A stretch of 57,849 bases of DNA, from assembly GCA_017354375.1 (NCBI GenBank), contig JAFMRC010000003.1, positions 1 to 57,849 of the forward strand, read 5' to 3'. The notes beneath the pieces are model-generated. The model was not told the DNA's origin, made no database searches, and saw only the letters and a program-made list of their open reading frames with translations. Made by a program: the position numbers and the translations under genes. Below, piece after piece: positions 1-8,526 of this stretch; position 1 is the first letter of the stretch, and every line of letters begins with the position of its first letter. The DNA is from Nocardiopsaceae bacterium. Lineage in GTDB: Bacteria > Actinomycetota > Actinomycetes > Streptosporangiales > Streptosporangiaceae.

Positions 1-14
1 CCCGCGGGCTAGGT

Positions 15-1217
15 TCAGGGCAGCTCGGTCATCAGGTCGGCGGCTGTCTCCATGCCCTTGCGCCATACCGAGCGCGCGACGATCTTGCGCAGGTCGGCCC
101 GGTCCTTGTACTTCTCGGCGACCTCGCGGACCTCGGCCAGCAGGCCCTCAGACAGCGTGGTCGGCTCCAGGCCGAGCGCGAGGAACTGGTCGTTGCGGAC
201 GACCAGTTCGTTCTCGTCGGCTTCTTGCCGCGGGTTCGGCAGGTGCGCGACATCGGCGCCGGTGACGTCGGAGATCAGCTTGGCCAGGTCCATGACACGG
301 TGCACTTCGGTGATCTGGTTGCGGACCAGCGGCTTGTCGCCCGCGGTCGGCGGGTTCTCGATCGCGAGCTCGATGCACCGCACGGTGTCCTTGATGTGGA
401 TGAACGCGCGGGTCTGGCCGCCACTGCCGTGCACGGTCAGCGGGTGCTTGATGGCGGCCTGCATGAGGAAGCGGTTCAGCACGGTGCCGTAGTCGCCGTC
501 GTAATCGAACCGGTTGATCAGGCGCTCGTCCCTGGCCGTCTGCTCGGTCTGCGTGCCCCACACGATGCCCTGGTGCAGGTCGGTGATGCGCAGGCTGTCG
601 TTCTTCGAGTAGAACGCGAACAGCAACTGGTCCAGGGTCTTGGTCATGTGGTAGACCGACCCCGGGTTGGCCGGGTGCAGTATCTCCCGCTCCAGTTCGC
701 CGTCGGGCGTGTCAACCTTGACGGTCAGGTACCCCTCGGGAATCGGGGCGCTTCCGGACCAGCCATACCCGTAGACCCCCATGGTGCCGAGGTGCACGAT
801 AGAGGCGTCGACGCCGGTGTCGACGATGGCGGTCAGCAGGTTGTGGGTGGCGCGGACGTTGTTGTCCACGGTGTAGCGCTTGGTCTTCTCCGAGCGCATC
901 GAGTACGGCGCGGCGCGCTGCTCGGCGAAGTGCACCACGGCGTCCGGACGCAGCTCGAGGAGCAGGCTGGCCAGCCGGTCGTATTCGGTCGCGAGGTCGA
1001 TGTTGACGAACCCGATCTCCCGTCCGGAAACCTCTTGCCAGGCCCGGAGGCGCTCTCCGATCGGCACGATAGGCGTGAGCGAATCGACCTCAAGATCGAC
1101 GTCTATCTTCCTGCGGCTGAGGTTGTCCAGGATGGTGACGTCGTGGCCGCGGTCCGACAGGTACAGCGAAGTCGGCCAGCCGCAGAAACCATCACCCCCA
1201 AGTACGAGGACGCGCAT
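15..1217 (-). CDS. UDP-sulfoquinovose synthase (SQD1)-like NAD-dependent epimerase/dehydratase
   Basis: Extended short-chain dehydrogenase of 400 aa. The N-terminal nucleotide-binding glycine motif GGDGFCGW is at residues 8-15 and is followed by the SQD1-type stretch ending DSLTPI near residue 50. The catalytic Tyr189/Lys193 pair lies in YHMTK, and Thr145 lies in LGTMGVYG, the same arrangement as plant SQD1 (Thr, Tyr, Lys). The plant enzyme adds sulfite to UDP-glucose to give UDP-sulfoquinovose; actinobacterial homologues may make sulfonated or other modified sugars, so the substrate is an inference. ATG at 1217 has GGGAG five bases upstream. The partner glycosyltransferase, if any, would lie beyond the left edge. 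Confidence 0.85.
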   Translation of the reverse strand: MRVLVLGGDGFCGWPTSLYLSDRGHDVTILDNLSRRKIDVDLEVDSLTPIVPIGERLRAWQEVSGREIGFVNIDLATEYDRLASLLLELRPDAVVHFAEQRAAPYSMRSEKTKRYTVDNNVRATHNLLTAIVDTGVDASIVHLGTMGVYGYGWSGSAPIPEGYLTVKVDTPDGELEREILHPANPGSVYHMTKTLDQLLFAFYSKNDSLRITDLHQGIVWGTQTEQTARDERLINRFDYDGDYGTVLNRFLMQAAIKHPLTVHGSGGQTRAFIHIKDTVRCIELAIENPPTAGDKPLVRNQITEVHRVMDLAKLISDVTGADVAHLPNPRQEADENELVVRNDQFLALGLEPTTLSEGLLAEVREVAEKYKDRADLRKIVARSVWRKGMETAADLMTELP

Positions 1218-1452
1218 TCAGACTCCCATCGCAGATAGCAGCGGACCCTTGTGCCGCCCCTGGTGAATGGGGTGCGGCTCTTGTTGCTTTCCGGAGTTTA
1301 CATGTGTGAGTGTGTCGGCACAGTAAACCGCAATCGGCGGTACTGAGTGATGGCTACCTACCCGGCCGGATGTGTGATAATCATCACCGGTTTCTCTCAT
1401 GTCATCACCTGCCTCTCTTGTGTGGGAACCGCCCCATGCGTGAGCGTCGGCG

Positions 1453-2619
1453 TCATGTGAGCACCGACTTCATGGCATCCAGGGCTGCCTGGATGTTGCT
1501 CACCGAGTTGGCGTAGGACAGGCGGAGGAAGCCCTCTCCGTTCGGGCCGAACGCGCTTCCCGCAAGCGCCGCGACCCCGGCCTCGGCCAGCAGCCGTGAT
1601 TCGAGGTCGGCCGATGTCATCCCGGTTCCCGTGATGTTGCAGAACGCGTAGAACGCGCCGGCCGGGGCCAGGCAGCTGATGCCGGGGATGTCGTTCAGCC
1701 CCGCCACGATGATGTCCCGGCGGCGGCGGAATTCCGCGACCATCTCCGTCACCGGATCCCACGGTCCCTCCAGCGCCGCCAGCGCGGCGTACTGGCTGAA
1801 CGCGGAGGTGCATGACACCGAGTTGATCGCGAGCCGGGTGACCGGCTCGGCCAGCCAGGCGGGGAACACGCCGAAGCCCAGCCGCCAGCCGGTCATCGCG
1901 AACGTCTTCGACCACCCGTCCAGCAGGATCGTGCGGTCCGCCATCCCGTCGAATTCGAGGACGCTCGTGTGCTCCCCGCCATACCTGATCGCCCAGTACA
2001 CCTCATCCGACAGCACGACCAGGTCGTGCCGCTGCGCGAGTTCCGCGATCGCCGCGCAGTCCTCGCGGGTGAGCGCGCCGCCGCAGGGGTTGTGCGGTGA
2101 GTTGAGGATGAGCAGCTTGGACCGCGGGGTGATCAGCCGCGCCAGCTCGTCGACGTCGATCCGGAACTGGTTGCCCTCTCGCAGCGGCACCGGTACCGGC
2201 GTCGCGTCGGCGAACGAGGTGATCGACTCGTACATGGGGAATCCCGGGTCGGGGTACAGCACCTCATCGCCCGGCCCGGCCAGCGCGAGGATCGTGAAGA
2301 ACATCACTGGCTTCGCCCCCGGGGTGACCACCACCCGGTCGGGGGAGACCCGCATCCGCCCGGTCCGTTCGAGGAAGGCGGCGATCCCCTCGCGCAACGC
2401 GGGGATGCCCGGGGCCGGAACGTAATGCGTGTGGCCGTCCTCCAGCGCCGCGACCGCCGCCTCGCGGATATGCGGCGCGGTCGGGAAGTCCGGCTCCCCG
2501 ATCTCCAGGTGGATGATCGGCTGCCCTGTGGCCTCCAGTGCCTTTGCGCGGGCCAGCAACTCGAAGGCGGATTCGGTGCCGAGCTTCGACATGCGCTCGG
2601 CCAGCGGGAAACCTGTCAT
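1453..2619 (-). CDS. PLP-dependent aminotransferase, class I/II
   Basis: Fold-type I aminotransferase of 388 aa, full length for the aspartate aminotransferase superfamily. The PLP lysine is Lys238 in DGWSKTFAMTGWR, Asp205 in LSDEVY contacts the pyridine nitrogen, and NSPHNP (about 173-178) is the usual cofactor-contact loop. It transfers an amino group between an amino acid and a 2-oxo acid in the cytoplasm; the exact substrate cannot be told from sequence. The gene stands alone between the epimerase and the zinc-finger gene, both on the same strand but with 235 and 58 nt gaps. The ribosome-binding site is weak. Confidence 0.9.
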   Translation of the reverse strand: MTGFPLAERMSKLGTESAFELLARAKALEATGQPIIHLEIGEPDFPTAPHIREAAVAALEDGHTHYVPAPGIPALREGIAAFLERTGRMRVSPDRVVVTPGAKPVMFFTILALAGPGDEVLYPDPGFPMYESITSFADATPVPVPLREGNQFRIDVDELARLITPRSKLLILNSPHNPCGGALTREDCAAIAELAQRHDLVVLSDEVYWAIRYGGEHTSVLEFDGMADRTILLDGWSKTFAMTGWRLGFGVFPAWLAEPVTRLAINSVSCTSAFSQYAALAALEGPWDPVTEMVAEFRRRRDIIVAGLNDIPGISCLAPAGAFYAFCNITGTGMTSADLESRLLAEAGVAALAGSAFGPNGEGFLRLSYANSVSNIQAALDAMKSVLT

Positions 2620-2677
2620 GCCCAGATCATAGGGGCCGTGACCACGCTCCCGATGCCATCCTCCTCACTCCTCGCCC

Positions 2678-3175
2678 TCACTCCTCGCCGGAGAACCGTC
2701 CCCAGGCGGACTGGCGGGTCATGCCGAGGGCCTCGCCGATCTTCGCCCAGGTCGCGCCGAGCGCGCGCGCCCGCCGCACCAGGGTGGTGAGGTTCTCCTC
2801 CACCTGGGCGCCCGCCGCCGCCATCTTCGGCAGCAGGTCCAGCGCCGCCTCGACGCTGTCGATCTGCTCCCACATGGGTGGCCGCGGCAGGTCGGCCTGG
2901 CCGCCCGGCCCGGCCCCGGTTCTCGCGCTCGGCTCGGCTCCGGTTCCGCCGCCCGGCTCGGCCAGCATGTCCACCCTGTCCTCGATGATCTGCACGCACA
3001 GATCCACGCACTCGTCGCAGATGTATACGCCCGGCCCGGCGATCAGTTTGCGCACCTTAGTGTTCGGCTTTGTGCAGAACGAGCAGGCCGCGACCGCCCG
3101 CCGCCTCCTGCTCTCGGTCATCTCCGTGCTCTTGGTCATCTCCGTGCTCTCGGCCGGTTCCGTGGTCTCGGTCAT
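2678..3175 (-). CDS. ClpX-type C4 zinc-finger protein with C-terminal helix-turn-helix-like segment
   Basis: 165-aa protein, not a ClpX ATPase: it has only the ClpX-type zinc-binding domain, with Cys31, Cys34, Cys53 and Cys56 in CSFC...YICDEC, after a Thr/Glu-rich N-terminus carrying near-repeats of TEMT. The last ~40 residues ([18 protein letters not shown]...) look like a small DNA-binding helix-turn-helix. The frame is open to 3232, but AGGAGG lies nine bases before the ATG at 3175, and a longer product would translate through two palindromes at 3193-3231; 3175 is therefore chosen. Role unknown; autoregulation through those palindromes is an inference. Confidence 0.7.
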   Translation of the reverse strand: MTETTEPAESTEMTKSTEMTESRRRRAVAACSFCTKPNTKVRKLIAGPGVYICDECVDLCVQIIEDRVDMLAEPGGGTGAEPSARTGAGPGGQADLPRPPMWEQIDSVEAALDLLPKMAAAGAQVEENLTTLVRRARALGATWAKIGEALGMTRQSAWGRFSGEE

Positions 3176-3192
3176 CGTGCGCATCCTCCTGA

Positions 3193-3231
3193 TGTCAGGC
3201 GCTTCCTGACACTGTAAGGCGATTCCTGACA
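3193..3231. promoter_or_regulatory. Tandem 19-bp palindromes, probable operator
   Basis: TGTCAGGCGCTTCCTGACA (3193-3211) is a palindrome with 7-bp arms and a 5-bp centre. A second copy, TGTAAGGCGATTCCTGACA (3213-3231), has the same design with one arm mismatch. The copies are offset by 20 bp, about two helical turns, and end 18 bp from the zinc-finger start at 3175. The positioning suggests repression of that gene, and possibly of the methyltransferase starting at 3302 on the other strand. Confidence 0.7.
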
Positions 3232-3301
3232 CCAGGCAAGCGGATCAGGATCCGGGGTGCCGACGCTAACATCGGGTGAGCAACGGAGGGTTCGCCTGAC
3301 C

Positions 3302-4033
3302 ATGGCCGACGCGATATTCACCGAGCCGCGACTGGCGGCGATCTACGATTCGCTGGACCCGGACCGGTCCGATCTCGCCTTCTACGTCGGGATGGCGGTG
3401 GAGTTCGGGGCGCGGTCGGTGCTGGACATCGGGTGCGGGACCGGGACATTTTGCTGCATGCTGGCATGCCTCGGGTACACGGTCACGGGCGTGGATCCGG
3501 CGCTGGCGTCGCTGGACATCGCGCGGGCCAAGCCATACGCGGACCGGGTGACCTGGGTACACGGGACCGGGGCGGACCTGCCGCTGTCCTTGACGGCGGA
3601 CCTGGCCACGATGACCGGGAACGTGGCGCAGGTGTTCACGTCCGACGACGAGTGGGCGTCGGTGCTATCGGCGGCTTACACCGTGCTGCGGCCCGGCGGG
3701 CACCTGATCTTCGAGACCCGGGATCCGGCGAAGCGGGGCTGGGAGCGGTGGAACCCCGAGCAGTCCTTCATCCGCGCGGACATCCCCGGCACCGGGATCG
3801 TCGAGACCTGGGACGAGGTGACGGCCGTGGACGGCGAGTGGGTCACCTTCCGGGGCACCTTCGTGTTCAGGTCTGACGGCGCCGTGCTGACGTCGGAATC
3901 TACGCTGCGGTTCCGGTCCCGGGAGGCGGTCGCGACGTCGCTTGCGACGGCGGGCTTCACCGTGTCCGAAGTCCGCGATGCTCCCGACCGTCCTGGCATG
4001 GAGTTCGTCTTCGTCGCCCGCCGCGGCGCCTGA
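3302..4033 (+). CDS. Class I SAM-dependent methyltransferase
   Basis: 243-aa Rossmann-fold methyltransferase of the Methyltransf_11/25 type. Motif I is VLDIGCGTGTF near residues 39-49, followed by the acidic residue of motif II in VTGVDPA. The C-terminal half has a beta-rich cap similar to small-molecule O/N-methyltransferases. Substrate unknown. ATG at 3302 is preceded by GGAGGG eleven bases upstream, so the in-frame ATG at 3257 is rejected. Divergent from the zinc-finger gene, with the tandem palindromes between the two. Confidence 0.85.
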   Translation: MADAIFTEPRLAAIYDSLDPDRSDLAFYVGMAVEFGARSVLDIGCGTGTFCCMLACLGYTVTGVDPALASLDIARAKPYADRVTWVHGTGADLPLSLTADLATMTGNVAQVFTSDDEWASVLSAAYTVLRPGGHLIFETRDPAKRGWERWNPEQSFIRADIPGTGIVETWDEVTAVDGEWVTFRGTFVFRSDGAVLTSESTLRFRSREAVATSLATAGFTVSEVRDAPDRPGMEFVFVARRGA

Positions 4034-4078
4034 CACGGGAAGTTCACCGGGGCCGCGCGCCCGGTCTATGGTGACGCA

Positions 4079-5089
4079 ATGGAGATCGTCGAGTTCCGCC
4101 CGGAGCGGGAGCAATACGCCTACACATTCGGGGGAGTAGCGCCGGTCATGAAGGTGCGGCCCGGAACGGTGCTACGGCTGTGGACGGACGACGCGTTCGG
4201 GGGTGCGCTGCGGTCGGTCACGGACCTGCCCAGCGAGAAGCTGACCATGCCGTTCGTGAACCCGCAGACCGGGCCGTTCTACGTGGAGGGCGCCGAGCCC
4301 GGGGACGCCCTCGCGCTGCACCTGGCCAGCCTGGCCCCGGCCCGGTCGTTCGGGGCGTCCAGCACGATCCCGTTTTTCGGCGGGCTGACCAGCACCGACC
4401 ACACCGCCACGCTGCAGGATCCGCTGCCGGAGCGAACCTGGATCTACGAGGTGGACACGGCGAGGGGGACGGTGGGCTTCGAGGCCCATTCCAGCGACCT
4501 GCGACTGGAACTGCCGATGGACCCGATGCTCGGCACCGTGGGCGTGGCCCCCGGGGCGGGGGAGGCGCGGTCCTCGCTGGTGCCGGACGCGTTCGGCGGC
4601 AACATGGACACCCCGGAAATGCGCGCGGGTGTGACCTGCTACCTGCCGGTCAACGTCACCGGCGCGCTGTTCTCCGTCGGCGACGGGCACTACCGCCAGG
4701 GCGAGGGCGAGGCGTGCGGCACCGCCGTCGAGGGGGCGATGGACGTCACGCTCATCGTGGACCTGATCAAGGGCGGCGCGCCCGGCTGGCCTCGGATCGA
4801 GTCCGACGATTACCTCACGGTCGTCGGGTCCGCCCGGCCGCTCGAGGACGCCTGGCGGATCAGCCAGGCCGGGATGGTGGCGTGGCTGCGGGCTCTCTAC
4901 GGGCTGGACAAGATGGACGCATACCAGCTGCTGTCGCAGGTCAGCGAGTCGCCGCTGGCGAACGTGGTGGATGCCAACTACAGCGCCACCTCGAAGGTGC
5001 CCAAGGCCCTGCTGCCGCGCCGCGACGCCTACGACGGCATGCACCGCCACCTGCGCGGCGTGGCTCGCGAAAAGCTGGCGGTCGCCTAA
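4079..5089 (+). CDS. Acetamidase/formamidase family protein
   Basis: 336-aa member of the FmdA_AmdA family, cytoplasmic amidases that hydrolyse short-chain amides such as formamide or acetamide to the acid and ammonia. Family-typical stretches are visible: an N-terminal beta-rich domain ending NPQTGPFYVEGAEPGD, and central GTVGVAPG and GGNMDTPE. Length is in the short range for the family. The gene starts 45 nt after the methyltransferase stop. A stem-loop repeat begins two bases after its stop codon. Confidence 0.88.
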   Translation: MEIVEFRPEREQYAYTFGGVAPVMKVRPGTVLRLWTDDAFGGALRSVTDLPSEKLTMPFVNPQTGPFYVEGAEPGDALALHLASLAPARSFGASSTIPFFGGLTSTDHTATLQDPLPERTWIYEVDTARGTVGFEAHSSDLRLELPMDPMLGTVGVAPGAGEARSSLVPDAFGGNMDTPEMRAGVTCYLPVNVTGALFSVGDGHYRQGEGEACGTAVEGAMDVTLIVDLIKGGAPGWPRIESDDYLTVVGSARPLEDAWRISQAGMVAWLRALYGLDKMDAYQLLSQVSESPLANVVDANYSATSKVPKALLPRRDAYDGMHRHLRGVAREKLAVA

Positions 5090-5090
5090 C

Positions 5091-5152
5091 GTGCCAGGTG
5101 CGCATTCGGGTCGGCTAGAGGCTGCCCAAGTACGCACTCGGCACGCTGGCAC
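5091..5152. repeat. Dispersed stem-loop repeat, copy A
   Basis: Arms 5091-5110 and 5125-5144 form an imperfect inverted repeat (GTGCCAGGTGCGCATTCGGG and its partner) around a conserved loop CGGCTAGAG. It begins just after the amidase stop. The first 33 nt match copy B (5930) except one base. It could act as a transcription terminator, though there is no U-tract. Confidence 0.75.
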
Positions 5153-5298
5153 TGGTCGCGCCTGGAGGCTTCCACGGCCACGGTCGCGCCTGGTGGCATG
5201 CGCCGCGACCTGTGCGGTGTGGCCGCGGGCCTGCGACTCGCGGCGTTCAATTCTTATCCGCCCGCAACCCTTTGGCGGCGCGGTCCGTCCTAGGAGGC

Positions 5299-5895
5299 AT
5301 GAAGCGCATTACATGCCTGCCGCTGACCATCTGCGCGATTCTCGGATCCGCGCTGGCTACTAGCGCGTGCCATTCGGACGGCTCCGGTGCCGCCGCGGTC
5401 CGGAATTCGGGAAGCAGCGCGAGTGCCACCGCTATCGCGAAGCCGGCGAGTTCCCATTCGGCGAGGCCGGTTGCCGCCGCTTCGGCGACTCCGGCGGCTG
5501 ATTCCACGTCTTCCTCGTCGGCTCCGTCGCCCAGCAGCACGGCGACCGGGCCTGGGGCGTCCGCGCCCCGCGTGGTCGCCGACTGCGCCAAGGCGTCCAC
5601 CCGGCCGTCGGGCATCGTGATCGCTTGTGCCGACCATGGCCTCGGCGTCGAGAAGATGACCTGGACCAGCTGGGGCACCTCGTCGGCGACCGGCCAGGGC
5701 ATCTTCTACGAGAATCAGTGCCAGCCCAGCTGCGCGAAGGGAAAGACCGCGACCTATCCGGTGCAGGTGACGCTCTCGAAGGTGAAGACCTCGTCCCAGG
5801 GCGCCTACTTCAGCGAGCTGACGGTCACCTGGAAGGGCGCCAAGCCCTCCAACTCGACACCGAACCACTTCCCCCTCATGCCCCCCGTCTCCTAG
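5299..5895 (+). CDS. Secreted lipoprotein-like protein of unknown function
   Basis: 198 aa. MKR followed by a hydrophobic segment and ATSAC gives a signal peptide with a weak lipobox (Cys about residue 24; Thr rather than Leu at -3). A Ser/Ala-rich linker (about 25-90) follows, then a compact C-terminal domain with four cysteines (DCAK, ACADHG, NQC-PSC) and the pattern TWTSWG..A.GQG, which recurs in many actinobacterial hypothetical exported proteins. AGGAGG lies almost against the ATG at 5299. No function is known to me; an extracellular, membrane-anchored role is likely. Confidence 0.75.
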   Translation: MKRITCLPLTICAILGSALATSACHSDGSGAAAVRNSGSSASATAIAKPASSHSARPVAAASATPAADSTSSSSAPSPSSTATGPGASAPRVVADCAKASTRPSGIVIACADHGLGVEKMTWTSWGTSSATGQGIFYENQCQPSCAKGKTATYPVQVTLSKVKTSSQGAYFSELTVTWKGAKPSNSTPNHFPLMPPVS

Positions 5896-5929
5896 CCCTC
5901 CGCCCCACCTGCCCGGCTACCCCGCCAAC

Positions 5930-5985
5930 GTGCCAGGTGCGCATTCGGGCCGGCTAGAGCGTGACCGAGTGCGCATTCGGCTCGC
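5930..5985. repeat. Dispersed stem-loop repeat, copy B
   Basis: Starts GTGCCAGGTGCGCATTCGGG, loop CCGGCTAGAGCGTGACC, right arm GAGTGCGCATTCGGC. It lies between the lipoprotein stop (5895) and the convergent GNAT gene end (6063). Copy C at 23373 has the same full element in reverse orientation. Confidence 0.75.
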
Positions 5986-6062
5986 AGCGGGGGAAGGGCC
6001 AGCCGCAAGCGGGAGGGCGGGCCGCAATCGGGAGGGGAGGGCGGCCGCAGCGGGAGGGGGCT

Positions 6063-6599
6063 TCAGCTGATCCAGTACCGGCGCTTGGGTGGCTTTCCCG
6101 GGCCGGTCTCGATCACGGAGTCGAGTTCGCCGCCGCAGCGCTCGATGACGGTCGCCGAGCCCGCGTTGTCGTCGTCGCAGGTGACGAGCGTCCGGCCCAC
6201 GCCGACGGCGCGGGCGAGGACCAGGCTCTGCCGGAGAATCTCGGTGGCGTAGCCGCGCCGCCGGTACGGCGGAAGGACGGCGTAGCCGATGTGGCCGCCC
6301 TCCCGCCACAGGAAGTCGTTCAGCTCGTGCCGGATGGAGGCCCGCCCGACGAGGGTGCCCGCGACATCGGCGACCAGGAAGGTACTGGGAACCAAGCGGT
6401 CGGGGAGATTCACGCCGCGGCGGGCGTCGTCCAGGAACCCCAGGTACCGGCTCCAATCCATCCCGGGCTCGTAGCCGAGGCCGAAGATGAAGTCCTCCGC
6501 GGCCATGACCTCGTGCCCGTGCCGGAACGCCCCCTCGTCGTCGGCCCGCAACGGCCGCAGGCGCAACGCCGTGCGTGCCCCAGTCCCGTCGCTCGTCAC
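6063..6599 (-). CDS. GNAT family N-acetyltransferase
   Basis: 178-aa acetyl-CoA-dependent transferase of the GNAT fold. The acetyl-CoA-binding motif A region reads GYAVLPPYRRRGYATEIL (about 110-127), with the Arg/Gly pyrophosphate loop intact, and the C-terminal strand EFDS-like segment follows. Acceptor substrate unknown. A GTG start at 6599 is used; no strong ribosome-binding site is visible. It ends convergently with the lipoprotein gene. Confidence 0.85.
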   Translation of the reverse strand: MTSDGTGARTALRLRPLRADDEGAFRHGHEVMAAEDFIFGLGYEPGMDWSRYLGFLDDARRGVNLPDRLVPSTFLVADVAGTLVGRASIRHELNDFLWREGGHIGYAVLPPYRRRGYATEILRQSLVLARAVGVGRTLVTCDDDNAGSATVIERCGGELDSVIETGPGKPPKRRYWIS

Positions 6600-6646
6600 C
6601 GGGACAGGCTAACGGAGAGCCTCCCGTGGCCCCACTCAATTTCCGG

Positions 6647-7423
6647 CTAACGGAGGCCGATGCCTGCCGGGTGCTTGCGGAGGATCTCCGGGTCGTGGGT
6701 GGGCAGGACGAGGTCGCCGGCCGACCGTGCCCACTCCATCGCCTCGAAGCACTGGCGGATGTCGACGGCGGCGCCGACCGGCACGTTGCGCTCCAGGTTG
6801 GCGTAGGTCCAGATCGTGTCGCCGGGAATCACCACGCGGCCTTCCTCCGTCGGGATCGTGAACGCCGCGCTGTCGGCGGTGTGGCCGCCCACGTGGCGGA
6901 TCTCCACGCCGGGCAGCGGGGTGGCGCCGTCGGCGGTGAGGTCGACCCGTTCGGCCTGCTCGGCGAGGAAGTCCGTGACCCGCGCCGGGAAGATCGGGTC
7001 GGCCACCATGCCCGGGACGGACCGGCGCAGCTCCTGGTGGACCTTCCATCCCCGCTCGGACACCACGAACCGGGCGTTCGGGAAGAGTTCCACGTTGCTG
7101 GCGTGGTCCCAGTGGAAGTGGGTGATCGCGACCACGTCCACGTCCTGGGGCCGCACGCCCTCCTCCGCCAGCAGGGCGGTCACCGCCTGCTCGCCGCGGG
7201 TCGGCCGGGCGAGGCCTTCGGTTCCGAGGTCGGCGAGGAGGAGCTCGTTCACCGGCGCGAACGTGGACGTGCCGCAGTCCACGACGGCGGTGAGGCCCTC
7301 GCCGCGCACCAGGAACACGTAGTAGTAGAACTCGACGCGCTCGTCCCAGCCGGACTGGAAGAACACCTGCGGTCCGCGTACCTGCTGGGTGGCGTAGTGC
7401 AGTGGCTTGATCGTGTAGCTCAC
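6647..7423 (-). CDS. Metallo-beta-lactamase-fold hydrolase, N-acyl-homoserine-lactonase-like
   Basis: 258 aa. The dinuclear zinc motif HFHWDH (His102, His104, Asp106, His107) is complete and a further metal histidine lies in GGHTADS; THDPE near the C-terminus supplies another. The family includes lactonases that open lactone rings. The GTG start overlaps the dehydrogenase stop by four bases (GTGA), making it the last gene of the 13240-6647 operon. In that setting a sugar-lactonase role is more plausible than quorum quenching; that is inference. Confidence 0.85.
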   Translation of the reverse strand: MSYTIKPLHYATQQVRGPQVFFQSGWDERVEFYYYVFLVRGEGLTAVVDCGTSTFAPVNELLLADLGTEGLARPTRGEQAVTALLAEEGVRPQDVDVVAITHFHWDHASNVELFPNARFVVSERGWKVHQELRRSVPGMVADPIFPARVTDFLAEQAERVDLTADGATPLPGVEIRHVGGHTADSAAFTIPTEEGRVVIPGDTIWTYANLERNVPVGAAVDIRQCFEAMEWARSAGDLVLPTHDPEILRKHPAGIGLR

Positions 7424-8526
7424 CGGAATCGTCCTTCGCTAGCTGGCGGGTCGGGTGGGGCGGGGCCCAGGCGCCTGAAATCCGTTCGGCATAATGATTT
7501 TTCGCCTAGCGGCGGGAGGCCTAGCGGCGGGAGGCCCAGCGGCGGGAGGCCGGCCTTCCTGGCGTCGGCCGCGCGGGCGGTGCGCAGCAGCAGGGCCGCG
7601 TCCCGGGCATCGGCCAGGCCGGAGACGATCGACCCCGGGCGGCCGGCGATCGCCGCGGTGAAGGCCTCCTGCTCGTGGATGTAGGAGTCCTCGTAGGCGG
7701 GGATCGCGAACCCGAGCGAGCCCAGCGGGCGGCGGAACAGGCTGTCGCGCCAGTTGTAGGTGGCGCTGCCCCGGTCGCCGAGCACCTTGACCGTGAACAT
7801 CCACGGGTCGCTGCTCTCGTCGTCGACGGCGAACGAGGCGAAGTGGTGGACGCTGAGCCCGCGGGGGTAGTGCCAGGTCATCCACGCCTGGTCGGTCTCG
7901 GGATGGGCCTCCCAGGCCGGCTCCATGCAGCCCGCGTACACCAGGTCGGGGACGCCGAACAGCGCCAGCGCCAGGTAGGCGTGGTGGACCATCACCTCGT
8001 CGAGGATGCCGCCGTAGTGCCGGGCGACCTCTTCGGGGTGGCGGATCACGTAGGTGATCCAGGCGGCGCGGATGGTCCCGAGGTCGCCGGCCGTCACGAG
8101 CCGCCGCAGCGCGGTGAACTCGGGCTGGTAGGCGTAGTTGTGCCCCGGCATGCAGACCAGGTCCCGGGCGGCGGCGGCTTCCTCGATCCGCGTGACGGCG
8201 TCCGGCTCGGCGACCGGTTTCTCGATGAACACCGGCCGGCCGGCCGCCAGGGCCTTCATCGCGACCTCTTCGTGCGCGTGCGACGGGGTCAGCGCGAATA
8301 CCGCCTGGACCGCGTCGTCGGAGAGCGCAGCGTCCAGGTCCGGGTAGCAGGTGACGCCCCACTGTTCCGCGCGCTGGCGGGCGAGGTCGGCCCGGGGCTC
8401 CACGATGCCGGCCACGGTGATGTGCCCGCCCTCGACGGCGGCGCGGTGGTGCAGCTCGGCGACCATTCCCGCGCCGGCGAAGCACACCCCCAGGGGCTGC
8501 TGCCCGTTCATTGGCCTCCCATTCAT
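7420..8526 (-). CDS. Gfo/Idh/MocA family oxidoreductase
   Basis: 368-aa NAD(P)-dependent dehydrogenase. The N-terminal Rossmann motif CFAGAGMVAELH and the diagnostic EKPVAE (about residues 100-105) are both present. The family oxidises sugars, inositols and amino sugars. ATG at 8526 overlaps the ATPase stop (ATGA); a second ATG at 8511 has GGGAGG closer to it and is an alternative. The C-terminus is odd: three 15-bp repeats encoding GLPPL are followed by ~30 residues read through a dispersed repeat (7470-7505), yet the stop is coupled to the next gene by GTGA, so the extension appears to be translated. Confidence 0.88.
   Translation of the reverse strand: MNGRPMNGQQPLGVCFAGAGMVAELHHRAAVEGGHITVAGIVEPRADLARQRAEQWGVTCYPDLDAALSDDAVQAVFALTPSHAHEEVAMKALAAGRPVFIEKPVAEPDAVTRIEEAAAARDLVCMPGHNYAYQPEFTALRRLVTAGDLGTIRAAWITYVIRHPEEVARHYGGILDEVMVHHAYLALALFGVPDLVYAGCMEPAWEAHPETDQAWMTWHYPRGLSVHHFASFAVDDESSDPWMFTVKVLGDRGSATYNWRDSLFRRPLGSLGFAIPAYEDSYIHEQEAFTAAIAGRPGSIVSGLADARDAALLLRTARAADARKAGLPPLGLPPLGLPPLGEKSLCRTDFRRLGPAPPDPPASEGRFR
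7470..7505 (-). repeat. Dispersed CCGAACGGAT repeat, copy 1 (inside a gene 3' end)
   Basis: On the minus strand this reads CATTATGCCGAACGGATTTC then AGGCGCCTG. It is the only copy fully within coding sequence and supplies part of the C-terminal tail of the Gfo/Idh/MocA protein. Confidence 0.65.
7506..7551 (-). repeat. 15-bp tandem repeat in coding sequence
   Basis: Three consecutive units of GCGGCGGGAGGCCTA type (plus-strand view) encode repeated GLPPL at the C-terminus of the oxidoreductase. In-frame expansion is possible without breaking the gene. Confidence 0.75.

Noticed and set aside
225-1238. 337-codon plus-strand open frame opposite the SQD1-like gene
   Set aside because: Antisense shadow of a well-conserved enzyme; Val/Gly/Arg-rich translation without any domain.
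6647-7423. Quorum-quenching AHL lactonase
   Set aside because: The motif fits, but operon context with sugar transport and oxidation makes a sugar-lactone substrate more likely.
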